A stretch of 64,000 nucleotides of DNA, taken from positions 1-64,000 of the forward strand of contig CAKZON010000051.1 of the NCBI GenBank assembly GCA_937136425.1, in the 5' to 3' direction. This DNA comes from an uncultured Crocinitomix sp. (lineage in GTDB: Bacteria > Bacteroidota > Bacteroidia > Flavobacteriales_D > Crocinitomicaceae). The position numbers and the translations under genes were made by a program. Positions 41,242 through 51,502 of the stretch are shown here, piece after piece. Under the pieces are notes generated by a model. That model was not told the DNA's origin. It was given only the letters and a program-made list of their open reading frames with translations, and did not search any database. How positions within the stretch are numbered: the stretch's first letter is position 1; every line of letters begins with the position of its first letter.

Positions 41242-42425
41242 TAATAAACAATCATTTCTAATTCGAAAACACCTTCATTTTTTTCATAGTCATAACTCAA
41301 AATATCTACTGTTGATAACCATTCTTTTTGCTCAACATCTTCTATCCACTGGCTCAGTATATAGCTTGTTTTAGAACGGCCATTTACGAATACTAAATGC
41401 TCTTCAAAAGCAATTTTTTTTCGTTGCTTTATTTCCTCCTTAAGCGGTCTTACAACTATTTCATCAAAAGTGATTTCAGCCGGAACAGAATTGGCAATTT
41501 CCATCAAGTAAAAGGAGAGGAAGTTTTTATTTAAAAGTCCAGAAGATTGGAGTAGTTTTTCTTTTCGCTTTTTTTCATCCTCTAAATCTGCAATTAGCGT
41601 TAGTTGCTCGTCATACTCCATGAGGTAAACAGAGTTGTCTACAACTACCTGGTTTAAATGACCTAAATAGAGGTGGTTAGCAAATAGAAGTAACAGAAAA
41701 AAAAGCATCATTCCCATGCCAAACCGAACAAAAATGTTCTTTTGTTTTGCTTCTTCCTTGTTTTCTAAAAAGATGGTGTCATTTGTTGGGAAAACAAACT
41801 GCTCATTGGGGTTGAAAAAAGCTGCACCAACAGCCGCACAAACAATTAAGGCATTAGGCAAATTTTCTCCGCCAAGCAATATTGATTGCGGTAAATTGTC
41901 TTCCGTCTTTATTTTATTGAAATCAGTAAGATTATCTTGTTGAAAGTGAAGTTCTATATGACCAATTTTTAGCGTTTCCTTTTTCAGAACGCTATTTAGT
42001 ATTGCAGCAAAAAATGGTCCAGATGACACAGAGATAACTTGGCATTTTTTTTCTGTAAACTGTTGAACGTGATTATCTACAACATCCTTTCGAATAACAG
42101 AAGAAAAAACTTGCTGTCCTTCGATATAATCAGAAAAATAAAAAGCATCTAAATTGCCATTGAGTAAAATACTGTGGTGATAGTTTTCTTGATGAACAGC
42201 TTTGCGATTTAAAATACCTTTTCCAGAAAAATGAAGCAAGAAAGGATGCCGATTTGATGTTGCTTTTATGAGTTCATCCAAATCTGAAATTCGCTCGCCT
42301 CTTGCCACAAAATCTATTTCACCTTTTGCCTGCTTTAAAGACATGTAATGATAAGTTGCACGATCTCCATCAAGCACAATGTGTACCACATTAATTTTTT
42401 TGATATGTCCTAAATCGAACTCCAT
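41241..42425 (-). CDS. GspL/PilM-PilN-like component
   Basis: Actin-like cytoplasmic part (ALIVCAAVGAAF), central TM, PilN-like periplasmic part. Confidence 0.6.
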   Translation of the reverse strand: MEFDLGHIKKINVVHIVLDGDRATYHYMSLKQAKGEIDFVARGERISDLDELIKATSNRHPFLLHFSGKGILNRKAVHQENYHHSILLNGNLDAFYFSDYIEGQQVFSSVIRKDVVDNHVQQFTEKKCQVISVSSGPFFAAILNSVLKKETLKIGHIELHFQQDNLTDFNKIKTEDNLPQSILLGGENLPNALIVCAAVGAAFFNPNEQFVFPTNDTIFLENKEEAKQKNIFVRFGMGMMLFFLLLLFANHLYLGHLNQVVVDNSVYLMEYDEQLTLIADLEDEKKRKEKLLQSSGLLNKNFLSFYLMEIANSVPAEITFDEIVVRPLKEEIKQRKKIAFEEHLVFVNGRSKTSYILSQWIEDVEQKEWLSTVDILSYDYEKNEGVFELEMIVY

Positions 42426-44335
42426 TAATACGTAACAGTAGGTTTAATAAATATGTGCAGCTTTGATTTTTCTTTTTGCTGATTTCTGTCGCTAAAAAAC
42501 CATTTTAATACAGGGATTCGAGATAAATAAGGCGTGCCAGATCCTGAGTTTTCATTACTTTCCTTATCTAACCCACCCATTAGAATCATTTCTCCATTTT
42601 TTACTCGAATTAAAGACACAAACGATTGTGTGGATTGATTTGGCGGCGCAGTAGGATCAACTTTTCCTTGAAAATCATTTTGAGTGACATTAATTTCAAG
42701 TGTTACATATTCATCTGCAGACACAAAAGGCCTTACGGTAATATCAAGATTGGCCGTAGTTTCTTTCCAAACTTTGTTTGATACCTGAACAGGTCCGCCA
42801 ATTGAAGATTGAATGTTTACACGTTCTTCTTGATAATATGAGGTTTCGCCCACTGAAAATGTCGCCTCATGACCATTAAGGGTAGAAATTTTCGGAGTGG
42901 ACGAAATATCGATAACGCTATTACTCTCTAAGTATTTAAGAGAGGCGTAAAAATTCGGTGTTACGGCGCCAATGTTTACAATGCCAAAACCATTAAATGC
43001 ATTAATTAACCCGTTAATAGTTTCTGAGCCCAACGTCATATCAACGCCTGGGAAAACCTGCCCTTGTGTAGGAACTGATTCTTGACTAAGTCCTGCTTTC
43101 ATTTCTTTAGTAACACCACTTGATCTTTCTGAAAAAACAATGATAATGTCGATTTGTACCATGGGTACAACTTGATCAACCGAACGAATAAATGCCTTGA
43201 GTTCTTCAATTTTGAGATAAGAACCCGACACAATCATTCCATTAAGTTCAATAAATTCTTTTATTTCAACATCTGCAACCAGTTCTGCGGGGATTAAGTC
43301 AATAACTGTTTCTATCGTTCTATTCTCTAACCGAACAAGCTCAGTTGCTCTCAAACCTTCTGTATTTCTATTTCCAATTAAGTAGTATGCATCCGTTTTT
43401 TTAAAAGTAAAGTCAGTTCCATTAAGCAAATGCGAGAGCAACTCCATGAAGGATACATTCTGAACTTTTAAACTTGTATTTCCTTCAGGCACATCATACA
43501 TGAAGTAATGTTCGCCAAGTTGTGCTGATGCAGCTTCAATAATAGCTCCAATGGGTGTGTTTGTTGCTTCAATATTTAGTTTTTCAGGATTATTTGGATT
43601 TAGTTGCATGTTCAAATTTTGAGCATCACTTGTTCCTCTGCTTGAGTTATTTCTACCTGAGCTTGTATTTCTGCCAGCGTCTGGCTTTTTTTCTTCCTGA
43701 ATATCTAAATAATAGAAGCCATTTGGGTCAGTAGTGAGTTTTAGTCCGTTTGATTTAGCCATCATATCCATGACTTGTTCAAAAGGACGATTTTCGATAT
43801 AAACAGAAACGGTTCGCTCTTTAATTCCTGGAGCCAAAATGACATTGTTACCAGACTCTCGAGTAATGGCTTCAGCAACTCTTGCAAGTGTATCTCGTTT
43901 TAAATTCAGTGACAAAAACTCATTTTCATTTTTATAAGTAACATCTATTGCTTTTGGTTGATAAGATGGTTGTATTTCTTTCACTGCACCACGTTTATGA
44001 AATGCGATTATAGTTCCTGAAAAATCAACAATTAAATCGTACTCTTTAATGAGGAAGATAAAGACATCTTTTACAACGGCATCATAAAAATTGTTGACTA
44101 CGGGACCATTCAAATTGTCGTCAACACTTACATTTAAGTTATGCTCAAAAGCAATGGCTGAAATAAATTCGGAAAGGGCGATTCCAGACACACTTACTTG
44201 AACCTTTTCGTTTAATCCAGGTTGCACTTTTGCCATGTCCAAAATGTTCCGTTCCATTTCGGCCAATGTTGGTTCCTGACCAAATCCTAAAAAGGATACA
44301 GCAAGTAACAGGATTATTAATTTAAATTTTATCAT
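42425..44335 (-). CDS. gspD: Secretin, GspD/PilQ family
   Basis: C-term VIDISSTPKISTLNGHEATFSVGE...VRVKNGEMILMGGLDKES...YLSRIPVLKWFFSDRNQQKEKSKLHIFIKPTV pattern. Confidence 0.92.
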   Translation of the reverse strand: MIKFKLIILLLAVSFLGFGQEPTLAEMERNILDMAKVQPGLNEKVQVSVSGIALSEFISAIAFEHNLNVSVDDNLNGPVVNNFYDAVVKDVFIFLIKEYDLIVDFSGTIIAFHKRGAVKEIQPSYQPKAIDVTYKNENEFLSLNLKRDTLARVAEAITRESGNNVILAPGIKERTVSVYIENRPFEQVMDMMAKSNGLKLTTDPNGFYYLDIQEEKKPDAGRNTSSGRNNSSRGTSDAQNLNMQLNPNNPEKLNIEATNTPIGAIIEAASAQLGEHYFMYDVPEGNTSLKVQNVSFMELLSHLLNGTDFTFKKTDAYYLIGNRNTEGLRATELVRLENRTIETVIDLIPAELVADVEIKEFIELNGMIVSGSYLKIEELKAFIRSVDQVVPMVQIDIIIVFSERSSGVTKEMKAGLSQESVPTQGQVFPGVDMTLGSETINGLINAFNGFGIVNIGAVTPNFYASLKYLESNSVIDISSTPKISTLNGHEATFSVGETSYYQEERVNIQSSIGGPVQVSNKVWKETTANLDITVRPFVSADEYVTLEINVTQNDFQGKVDPTAPPNQSTQSFVSLIRVKNGEMILMGGLDKESNENSGSGTPYLSRIPVLKWFFSDRNQQKEKSKLHIFIKPTVTY

Positions 44336-44338
44336 GCT

Positions 44339-45757
44339 TCAAATATTTGTTAGTAAGGCATAAACTTCCTCTAATGAGGTGATGCCATCCGCAAGTAAGC
44401 GGTATGCTTTTTCGCTAATTTTTTCTATGCTTCTATCTTTCAATAGTGCATCCACTTTTAACTGTTCTTCTTTAATTCTATCCGACAATTCATGGTCGAT
44501 ATTGATGACTTCATAAATTGCCTTTCGACCTTTATAGCCAGTGTAATGGCAATCTTCACATCCTACTGGGACGTGATGTTTAACCAGCCCTTTATCTCTA
44601 AAGTCTTTTGGTAATTCGCTTTGTGCTAAGTCAACTTCTTTTGTGCAGCTGGTGCATAATACACGAACTAATCGTTGCGCAACAGATGTGTTGATTGTGC
44701 CTGCTAATAAATACGAAGGAACTCCCATATCTATTAATCGTGAAATGGTTCCCCAAGCCGAGTTCGTGTGAATCGTTGAGAGAACTAAATGTCCCGTTAA
44801 TGCAGCTCGAATAGCCATTTGAGCTGTTTCTGAATCTCGAATTTCTCCTAACATAATAATGTCAGGATCTTGACGTAAAAATGAGCGCAAGGCGCTTGAA
44901 AAAGTCAGTCCAATATTCTCTTTTAACTGAACTTGATTAATGCCTTTTAGCGTATATTCAATTGGATCTTCAACCGTTACAATATTTCGCTTTTCCTCAT
45001 TTAATATTTTGAGTGTTGCGTAAAGTGTCGTTGTTTTTCCAGATCCTGTTGGACCGCTAATTAAAACAATACCGTTAGGTTGTTTAACACCTTCCAAATA
45101 ATCTAACTTTTCTTTCGCTTCAAACCCTAATTTATTTAAATCAACCTGCGAAGCATCTCTTGCTAAAATTCGCAATACAATTTTTTCTCCATGCAGTGTG
45201 GGTAAGATTGAAACACGCACGTCAAATTCTGCAAAGCTTAATCTGCCATCTTGCGGCAATCGCTTTTCTGTAATATCTAAATTCGACTTAATTTTAACTT
45301 TGTTTACAATCTCAGGATATTCCTCTTTCGATAATTTGTACTTCTCTACTAAATGTCCGTCAATTCGAATGCGAACGCGTGCCACTTCTTCATATATCTC
45401 AATATGAATATCACTACTTCCAATGCTACGTGCCTCATGGATAATCTGTAGCAAAAAGTCATCTTTATCGCCTTGATGTGTTGCAATTTTATTGCTTGAG
45501 TTATTACCTGATCTGCGATAATATTTCCCTAGATTTTTTCTAAAATCAATATGATCTAATGCAATAAACTCAACAGATTTACCCATTAATATTTCCAAGT
45601 CATCCTGAATAAGTTCCGTATCCGTTTCTTGGCTAGTATAAAACTGAATTGTATCCTCATTGTTTGAAGCTGGAATAATGCCATAATTCCATGCCATATC
45701 GGCATTAATGAGTTGTTGTAACTCCAATGAAATTGCTATGTCTTTATTTTCAATCAT
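44339..45757 (-). CDS. gspE: GspE/PilB assembly ATPase
   Basis: GPTGSGKTTTLYATL, GEIRDSETAQMAIRAALTGHLVLSTIHTN, CxxC...CxxC zinc motif. Confidence 0.95.
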   Translation of the reverse strand: MIENKDIAISLELQQLINADMAWNYGIIPASNNEDTIQFYTSQETDTELIQDDLEILMGKSVEFIALDHIDFRKNLGKYYRRSGNNSSNKIATHQGDKDDFLLQIIHEARSIGSSDIHIEIYEEVARVRIRIDGHLVEKYKLSKEEYPEIVNKVKIKSNLDITEKRLPQDGRLSFAEFDVRVSILPTLHGEKIVLRILARDASQVDLNKLGFEAKEKLDYLEGVKQPNGIVLISGPTGSGKTTTLYATLKILNEEKRNIVTVEDPIEYTLKGINQVQLKENIGLTFSSALRSFLRQDPDIIMLGEIRDSETAQMAIRAALTGHLVLSTIHTNSAWGTISRLIDMGVPSYLLAGTINTSVAQRLVRVLCTSCTKEVDLAQSELPKDFRDKGLVKHHVPVGCEDCHYTGYKGRKAIYEVINIDHELSDRIKEEQLKVDALLKDRSIEKISEKAYRLLADGITSLEEVYALLTNI

Positions 45758-46248
45758 TAGATTATTGAAGTGTAGAATATGTCAGTATTTGCAATAATTT
45801 CAAAAGATTTTAAACCAATTATGTATAAGGCTAAATAACCTGCTAAAGGTATTTTTGCGTTCTTTTTACCACCTGCAATTATCAAATGAGTAATTCCTGA
45901 AATGAGCATACCTGTGATGAAAAAAAGAATGTAATTTCTATCCATGAAAAGTGGGATAATAGCAATGAGAAACAAGACATCTCCCAAACCTAAGTCAGCC
46001 TTGAAAATATTGGTAAGTTTTCCTCTTTTAAAAGACACATATAAGAACAAACAACCCAATACAATTGTTAAAAAACCGAAATTGAAAACAAGTGTGAGTT
46101 TTGATAGATCAGCACTCCAAAATATAATGCCTGCAACAATCAATAATAATGGAAAAAGTGTCCAGCTAATAGCGCGGTATTTCCAGTCTTGCACAAAGGC
46201 AATAACCAGTAAGATAACAAGGGCGATATGAGAAATAAGTTCTAGCAT
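45757..46248 (-). CDS. Prepilin peptidase, minimal A24 form
   Basis: AFVQDWKYR and ADLGLGDVLFL aspartate motifs; 163 aa without an N-terminal methylase domain. Confidence 0.8.
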   Translation of the reverse strand: MLELISHIALVILLVIAFVQDWKYRAISWTLFPLLLIVAGIIFWSADLSKLTLVFNFGFLTIVLGCLFLYVSFKRGKLTNIFKADLGLGDVLFLIAIIPLFMDRNYILFFITGMLISGITHLIIAGGKKNAKIPLAGYLALYIIGLKSFEIIANTDIFYTSII

Positions 46249-46694
46249 TAGTCTTTCACTGTTTCAATAAGCTCTTTATCCTGATTTATTGTCCAAACAT
46301 TAAAGACTCCGTCAGCATCAAAATCGGTTACAGATTCTGCTTGAGCAACAAAGCCAGAATTGGAAGCTTCAATTATTTGAATTCGATAGTTAGATTGGCC
46401 GTTTTCAGTTACTAGGCGGTTTTGTTCAAAGTTGATATCTGATAAACTAGTTGAGTATTTAGAATACATGAAAAAGTAATTTTTTTCCAAGGCATAAACT
46501 TGGTTTAAATTTGATTTCGCTTCTAAAGACTTGGCCTGTGCAACCACCCCGGCTTGACTTGGCATAACCAGCATGTATAGAATGGCAATAATACCGAGTA
46601 CAAACACTAATTCTGCTAGTGAAAATGCGTTGAGGTAGCCTCTTTTACGACCATTTAAAATATCTTTTTCTATTTCTGTATTTTTTGTTTTCAT
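46248..46694 (-). CDS. Pseudopilin (GspG-like)
   Basis: NAFSLAELVFVLGIIAILYMLVMP prepilin N-terminus. Confidence 0.85.
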   Translation of the reverse strand: MKTKNTEIEKDILNGRKRGYLNAFSLAELVFVLGIIAILYMLVMPSQAGVVAQAKSLEAKSNLNQVYALEKNYFFMYSKYSTSLSDINFEQNRLVTENGQSNYRIQIIEASNSGFVAQAESVTDFDADGVFNVWTINQDKELIETVKD

Positions 46695-47842
46695 TGCGCC
46701 ATAATATTACTTAGGTTAAACATTGGCATGTACATTGCCACTAAGATTACTCCCACTATAGTTCCTATTATTAAGAGGATTAGTGGCTCCATTATTTTCC
46801 CAATAATTGTGGTTTGGTATTTTAATTCTTCATTGTATTGTTGAGCTAGTTTGCCTAACATGTTTTCAAGTTGATTGACTTGCTCGCCAACTTTAATTAG
46901 CGATAACATTCTTTTAGGGAAAATTGAAAAATTAGCCATGCCTTCGTGCATAGTTTTGCCTTTTCTAATGTCTTCTTTGATTTGCTCAATTGCAATTTGT
47001 AATGGATAAAATTTGACCATTTTTTGCGTCAATTCTAGAGACTTGACTAAAGGTGTTTTAGCCGCCAATAACAGATGCAAGGCTTGTGTAAATCGGGCAA
47101 GATAGATGACCGTAATTAAATTCTTTATCATTGGGATTTTCAGAAAGAAACTTGAGGTTGATCGGCGAAACCAATCCTGTTCTTTTTGCGAACGCACAAA
47201 TAATACAATAGCTGCAACACTTACAGCAAAAATCAAGAAGAAGAAAGGAAAGTTTTCAGACAAATAAATAACCTTTAATGTGAGGCTGGGTAATTCGCTA
47301 CCAAATTGTTTAAATACATCTGCAAACATTGGAACAACACTGGTCATCATGAAATAAACAAGCCCAATGGTGATGGCAAAAACGAATAGTGGATAGGATA
47401 AAACTGAGGTTATTTGTTTTTTTAATGCCGCTTGATCAGCATAATAATGCATAAGTTCAGCTAGTACTTCATTGAGGCGATTAGACTCTTCGCCAATTTC
47501 AATACTGAAATATTCATATTCAGAAAATTTACCGAGATCTTTTAACCCTTGTGATAAAGATTTTCCTTTAATGATTCCTTCGTATAGCTGCGTATACATT
47601 TCTTTGTCAACGTCTTTTTCTTGTTCTTCAATAATAATTTCAAGTGCAGATTTAAGATCTACACCCGCAAGTAAAAGAGTTCTCAAATCCATGTAAAAAC
47701 GTTCTTTCTTTTTGTTGCCATAGCGGTTTCCAAAAAGTTGGATGTCTCGGTTGAAAAAGTTCTCCTTTTTTTTGTTTGCAGACTCGTTTTCGTTCGTCTT
47801 GCCTTTTTTAGTTTCGATATGTGTCTCTAACTTAAAACTCAT
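46691..47842 (-). CDS. gspF: GspF/PilC inner-membrane platform protein
   Basis: GIIKGKSLSQGL...FFSIEIGEES...LLLLIIGTIVGVILVAMYMPMFNL. Confidence 0.92.
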   Translation of the reverse strand: MSFKLETHIETKKGKTNENESANKKKENFFNRDIQLFGNRYGNKKKERFYMDLRTLLLAGVDLKSALEIIIEEQEKDVDKEMYTQLYEGIIKGKSLSQGLKDLGKFSEYEYFSIEIGEESNRLNEVLAELMHYYADQAALKKQITSVLSYPLFVFAITIGLVYFMMTSVVPMFADVFKQFGSELPSLTLKVIYLSENFPFFFLIFAVSVAAIVLFVRSQKEQDWFRRSTSSFFLKIPMIKNLITVIYLARFTQALHLLLAAKTPLVKSLELTQKMVKFYPLQIAIEQIKEDIRKGKTMHEGMANFSIFPKRMLSLIKVGEQVNQLENMLGKLAQQYNEELKYQTTIIGKIMEPLILLIIGTIVGVILVAMYMPMFNLSNIMAQ

Positions 47843-48332
47843 GTAAAAGGCTATTGTTGATTGTTTCTATAGGTCCGTATTCACGAACGAGATAGCATGA
47901 TAGGTTTTGTTCATCCATTTGAATGGAGACATTAAGTGCGCTAATTTTTTCTGTAGGGTTTCCGAATTGATTTTTAACAAATACAGGTTCAAATTGCGTT
48001 AAAGTTGTGGTTAAAGTATCTCTACTATTTTTTTCTGTTCTAATTAAAAAATTGCCTTCTTTTATATAGTTCAAATCAATCGAAGAGCCTATAATTGAAA
48101 TTCCACCTGGGATACCAACTATTTCGTTTTCATTTTTTTCAAATTGCCGTTTTAGGTCCGATTTCATTAATAAAAACGCATTTAAATCATTTCGCACTTG
48201 CCCGTACGTATAAACCTGCTTATTGACACTTGTGAATAAGTAAAACACCATTGAAATGATAATGCTTGTAATGATCATTCCGGTTAAAATGTCAACCATT
48301 GTAAACGCCGCTATTTTATTAGGCCTATTCAT
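47832..48332 (-). CDS. Pseudopilin (GspJ-like)
   Basis: AAFTMVDILTGMIITSIIISMVFYLF. Confidence 0.7.
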   Translation of the reverse strand: MNRPNKIAAFTMVDILTGMIITSIIISMVFYLFTSVNKQVYTYGQVRNDLNAFLLMKSDLKRQFEKNENEIVGIPGGISIIGSSIDLNYIKEGNFLIRTEKNSRDTLTTTLTQFEPVFVKNQFGNPTEKISALNVSIQMDEQNLSCYLVREYGPIETINNSLLHEF

Positions 48333-48705
48333 GGTGATTGTTCGGGATTAAATGATTTTCAACGAGTAATTCTTTATTTCCAGTGCGTGCAGTATAGGTA
48401 ACTAGGTAAAGTTTTTTATTCCCTTTGTAGAACGAAATGTTTTGTTCAATCTCATAGTTTTCGTAGTCGAAACTGTCATGGATAAATAGTTGATTCGATT
48501 TAAGTTCTTGCAGTTTTAATTCAATTTCTGCTTGAGCTTGATAGTAAGAAAGCGGTTTTTCTGAATGCATTAAATTGCCATAAATCATGGTGCCAATTCC
48601 AATCAAAACAGTAATTATTGTAATGGCAATTACTGATTCAAAAAGGGTGAATGCGGGTAATTTATTGTTGACGATATGTTGCGCTTTCAAGTTCATTCTA
48701 GCCAA
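48325..48705 (-). CDS. Pseudopilin (GspI-like)
   Basis: LPAFTLFESVIAITIITVLIGIGTMIY. Confidence 0.75.
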   Translation of the reverse strand: MARMNLKAQHIVNNKLPAFTLFESVIAITIITVLIGIGTMIYGNLMHSEKPLSYYQAQAEIELKLQELKSNQLFIHDSFDYENYEIEQNISFYKGNKKLYLVTYTARTGNKELLVENHLIPNNHHE

Positions 48706-49940
48706 GCAATTTGTTGTAACATTTCAGTCTCTGCCAATAAATTTGCGGTCACAAAATCTGCAGGAAGTTGGTCTAATATTTTGCCGTTTAAAAGATGATT
48801 TTCATAGGCAGAGGAACCTGTTTTAAGAAATAGTTTTTCAGAAAATAGACTACCATTAATTACGCCTTTTAGTTGCGTTTTTCCAGCGCAATAAACTAAT
48901 CCATCAATTTCGGCTTCGCTTTCAATTGTCAGTTGCAAAGGTTTTCTAAAATTGGGACTCTTACTAAATAACAATACCGTTCCTAGTACTTGACCTCTTG
49001 TGCCAATCTCAATTCCTGATGATTTATCCGTAGGAAAATCTTCTTCAATTAAGCACAAAACACTTGGGTATTTAAATGTCACATCTTCTTCCAATACAAT
49101 TTGCTCTGAAGCAAATAATTGCGCTGTACCAATGAATCCAGTTTCAATATAAATGACTTTGCTTTTTATTACCGCATTTTCAATAATGGCATTACGTCCT
49201 ATAAAAATGGAATCTTTCGCCTCAATAATGACTTGGCCTTTAATAACCATATTTTGAATAGTGATATAATGATCCGATAAAAAATGAGTACCGTTTTCAC
49301 TAAAAGAGACAATGATAGAATCTTGATTTTCGTCCCATTGATAAATGTCTCCATTTGTCTGCACTAATTCATCAATAAAACCTTTTTGCAATGTTGGTAA
49401 TTGCTTTTTCGCAGGTTGTGTAGTGCCATAAATTAACTTCCCTCCAGTGTAGTTTTGGCCATTGATATAAGCGCGTTTTAAACCTGCTTTTGGTAGATAA
49501 CATTTGCCTTCAATTCGGGCATCTCCGCATAACGAAATTGGCCGACCATTATCTGTTAAATAGAGGTTCGTTTGATTAGGAGAAATGGCAGAACCAAACA
49601 TTGCAATTTTCGATTGAGTTCTATTTCTATGAACTGCTGTGGACTGCAGAATTGTAAATGCTCCCCAATTTTTTTTCACAATGGCAACAGAGTCAATTCC
49701 TTTGTCATAAAGGCGAATTGTTGAAGGTTTATTATTCTCTAATTCTTTAAAATATACCTGAGCGTAAGCCATTCCAGAATGTGAATTATCGATTAAAATT
49801 TCTTCCACATCCATTTGGCTGGCAAAATTTTGATTGAATCCAGATAGTAAAATGAATCCACCCAAAATCAAGGCAAATATTACACTTAAAAACAGAGCGT
49901 AATAAATGGCAGAAGCTTGTATTTTTTTTGGTTTAATCAT
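48693..49940 (-). CDS. Minor-pseudopilin-position (GspK-like) protein with beta-helix/bactofilin-like repeats
   Basis: N-terminal TM IYYALFLSVIFALILGGFILL; repeats VIKGQVIIEAKDSIFIGRNAIIENAVIKSKVIYIETGFIGTAQLFASEQIVLEEDV. Confidence 0.55.
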   Translation of the reverse strand: MIKPKKIQASAIYYALFLSVIFALILGGFILLSGFNQNFASQMDVEEILIDNSHSGMAYAQVYFKELENNKPSTIRLYDKGIDSVAIVKKNWGAFTILQSTAVHRNRTQSKIAMFGSAISPNQTNLYLTDNGRPISLCGDARIEGKCYLPKAGLKRAYINGQNYTGGKLIYGTTQPAKKQLPTLQKGFIDELVQTNGDIYQWDENQDSIIVSFSENGTHFLSDHYITIQNMVIKGQVIIEAKDSIFIGRNAIIENAVIKSKVIYIETGFIGTAQLFASEQIVLEEDVTFKYPSVLCLIEEDFPTDKSSGIEIGTRGQVLGTVLLFSKSPNFRKPLQLTIESEAEIDGLVYCAGKTQLKGVINGSLFSEKLFLKTGSSAYENHLLNGKILDQLPADFVTANLLAETEMLQQIAWLE

Positions 49941-50571
49941 TCTTTACTTCACGTTCTTTCGCCATTTTTCGTTCTTGTTGGCGTGTTCTTCTTGCAAGGC
50001 GTTTAGCCTCTTTTTCAGGATTTTCTTTTTTCTCAATCTGGAATATTCTTTTGTACCACGGAGCTTGTTCTTCTTCTTCAATGGACTGATCTTTTTTCTG
50101 TTTTTTATGCTTTTTTCGGCCCTTCTTGAATTTGCCTTTTTCTGTTGTTTTACCGTCTTTTGAGTAAGTGCTAAAGGAGCCGTTGAGAATTCCTTTTTTA
50201 TAGATTAATTTGGATTTTAATTCTCCTGATTCATACCAGGTCATCCATTCTCCATCTTTTAAACCGTATTTAAATTCTCCACGTTCAGCTAATTGTCCAT
50301 TTGTATGAAATTTTTGAAAATTACCATGCAGTAAATTCCCCGCAGATCCGCCCTGAGTAATGTGTAGTTTTTGAGATTTGAACCAGTGGTAATATAAAGT
50401 GTCTGTATAATTGATTTTCTTTTGGGTAGACGAGATGTAGAAATCCATCTTGTATTGCGCGGTTGTAAAATGCCGCAATTCTGCTAAATTTTGCGCAAAA
50501 GTATTTCCAAAGAGCATAAAAACACTCAGTAATAGCAACCTTTTTATTGGTTTATGGGCAAACATTCGCAT
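49933..50571 (-). CDS. MORN-repeat (YwqK-like) exported protein with very basic C-terminus
   Basis: NGQLAERGEFKYGLKDGEWMTWYESGELKSKLIYKKGILNGSFSTYSKDGK; KRGRKKHKKQKKD. Confidence 0.75.
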   Translation of the reverse strand: MRMFAHKPIKRLLLLSVFMLFGNTFAQNLAELRHFTTAQYKMDFYISSTQKKINYTDTLYYHWFKSQKLHITQGGSAGNLLHGNFQKFHTNGQLAERGEFKYGLKDGEWMTWYESGELKSKLIYKKGILNGSFSTYSKDGKTTEKGKFKKGRKKHKKQKKDQSIEEEEQAPWYKRIFQIEKKENPEKEAKRLARRTRQQERKMAKEREVKND

Positions 50572-50655
50572 ATCTAATCAATTCGTGTTTGACAAAGTCA
50601 AGCAACGGTTAATACTAAATTTGCTTTGTTTACTTGGATTAAGAAAAGGAGGCTT

Positions 50656-51321
50656 TTAAGGACCTAAAGGAATTCTTTCAGAATTTTCAAAATGAGCTGA
50701 ACGCATAAAAATCATAACAACGCCAATCATATTTTTACTATGAGTTTTCATCATCATGTTGCGTTTTCTAGATTCAACTGTTCGGACACTAATGCCCAAG
50801 TCAGAAGAAATCTCAGAACTGCTTTTTTGTTGACAAACTAAACGTAAAACCTCTTCTTCAGCTTCTGTAAATGAAATATTCATTAACTCTTCGGTTGAAA
50901 GAACTCGGCGTACTTTTAATTCCATCTTAATGTCTGGGAAATTTTCATTCACTGTCAGTTCATTCATGATACTTTCCAATTCAAAAGGAGAAATACCTTT
51001 GGTGAAGTAAGCTGAAATTCCAGATTCAATAGCTTTCATTACTGTAGCTTTCGAATAAATGTTCGAAATAATCATAACTGGGCTCGGTGAGAAAAAGCGC
51101 ACACAATCTTCGCACATACCAAAACCTTGGGTTGTATTTTGGGGTGGACAGAATAGAATTAAGTTATAACCTAAGTTATCCTTTTTTTCATCTACCATTT
51201 GTGTGAATTCAGTAGAGTTGATACTTAACTGGACTTCAAAATCTTCAAAAGAATCTATCAGTCTCGTTAAACCAGCTCTAAAAAGTTCATCATCATCAAT
51301 AAGAACAACTTTTTTTGACAT
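50656..51321 (-). CDS. LuxR/NarL-type regulator with degenerate receiver domain
   Basis: VVLIDDDELFRAGL receiver start; FTEAEEEVLRLVCQQKSSSEISSDLGISVRTVESRKRNMMMKT HTH. Confidence 0.85.
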   Translation of the reverse strand: MSKKVVLIDDDELFRAGLTRLIDSFEDFEVQLSINSTEFTQMVDEKKDNLGYNLILFCPPQNTTQGFGMCEDCVRFFSPSPVMIISNIYSKATVMKAIESGISAYFTKGISPFELESIMNELTVNENFPDIKMELKVRRVLSTEELMNISFTEAEEEVLRLVCQQKSSSEISSDLGISVRTVESRKRNMMMKTHSKNMIGVVMIFMRSAHFENSERIPLGP

Positions 51322-51502
51322 GTCAATAAGATGGGGTTTACGCCACAATATTACGGCAAAATTTGACAAGATTCAACAGTATAAATACTTAATGCTGAAA
51401 AAATCAACCTTTTTAATCCAAGAAACAAAGAACTATAAAATGAGCTGAATCGACTTTTACCAAATTCAAAAATTCAACTTTAATGATTTGTAATTAAACT
51501 AT

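Noticed and set aside
50616-50623. TAAATTTG -7-like box on the plus strand
   Set aside because: Would drive transcription antisense into the regulator gene; the 8-bp consensus is too weak alone in AT-rich DNA
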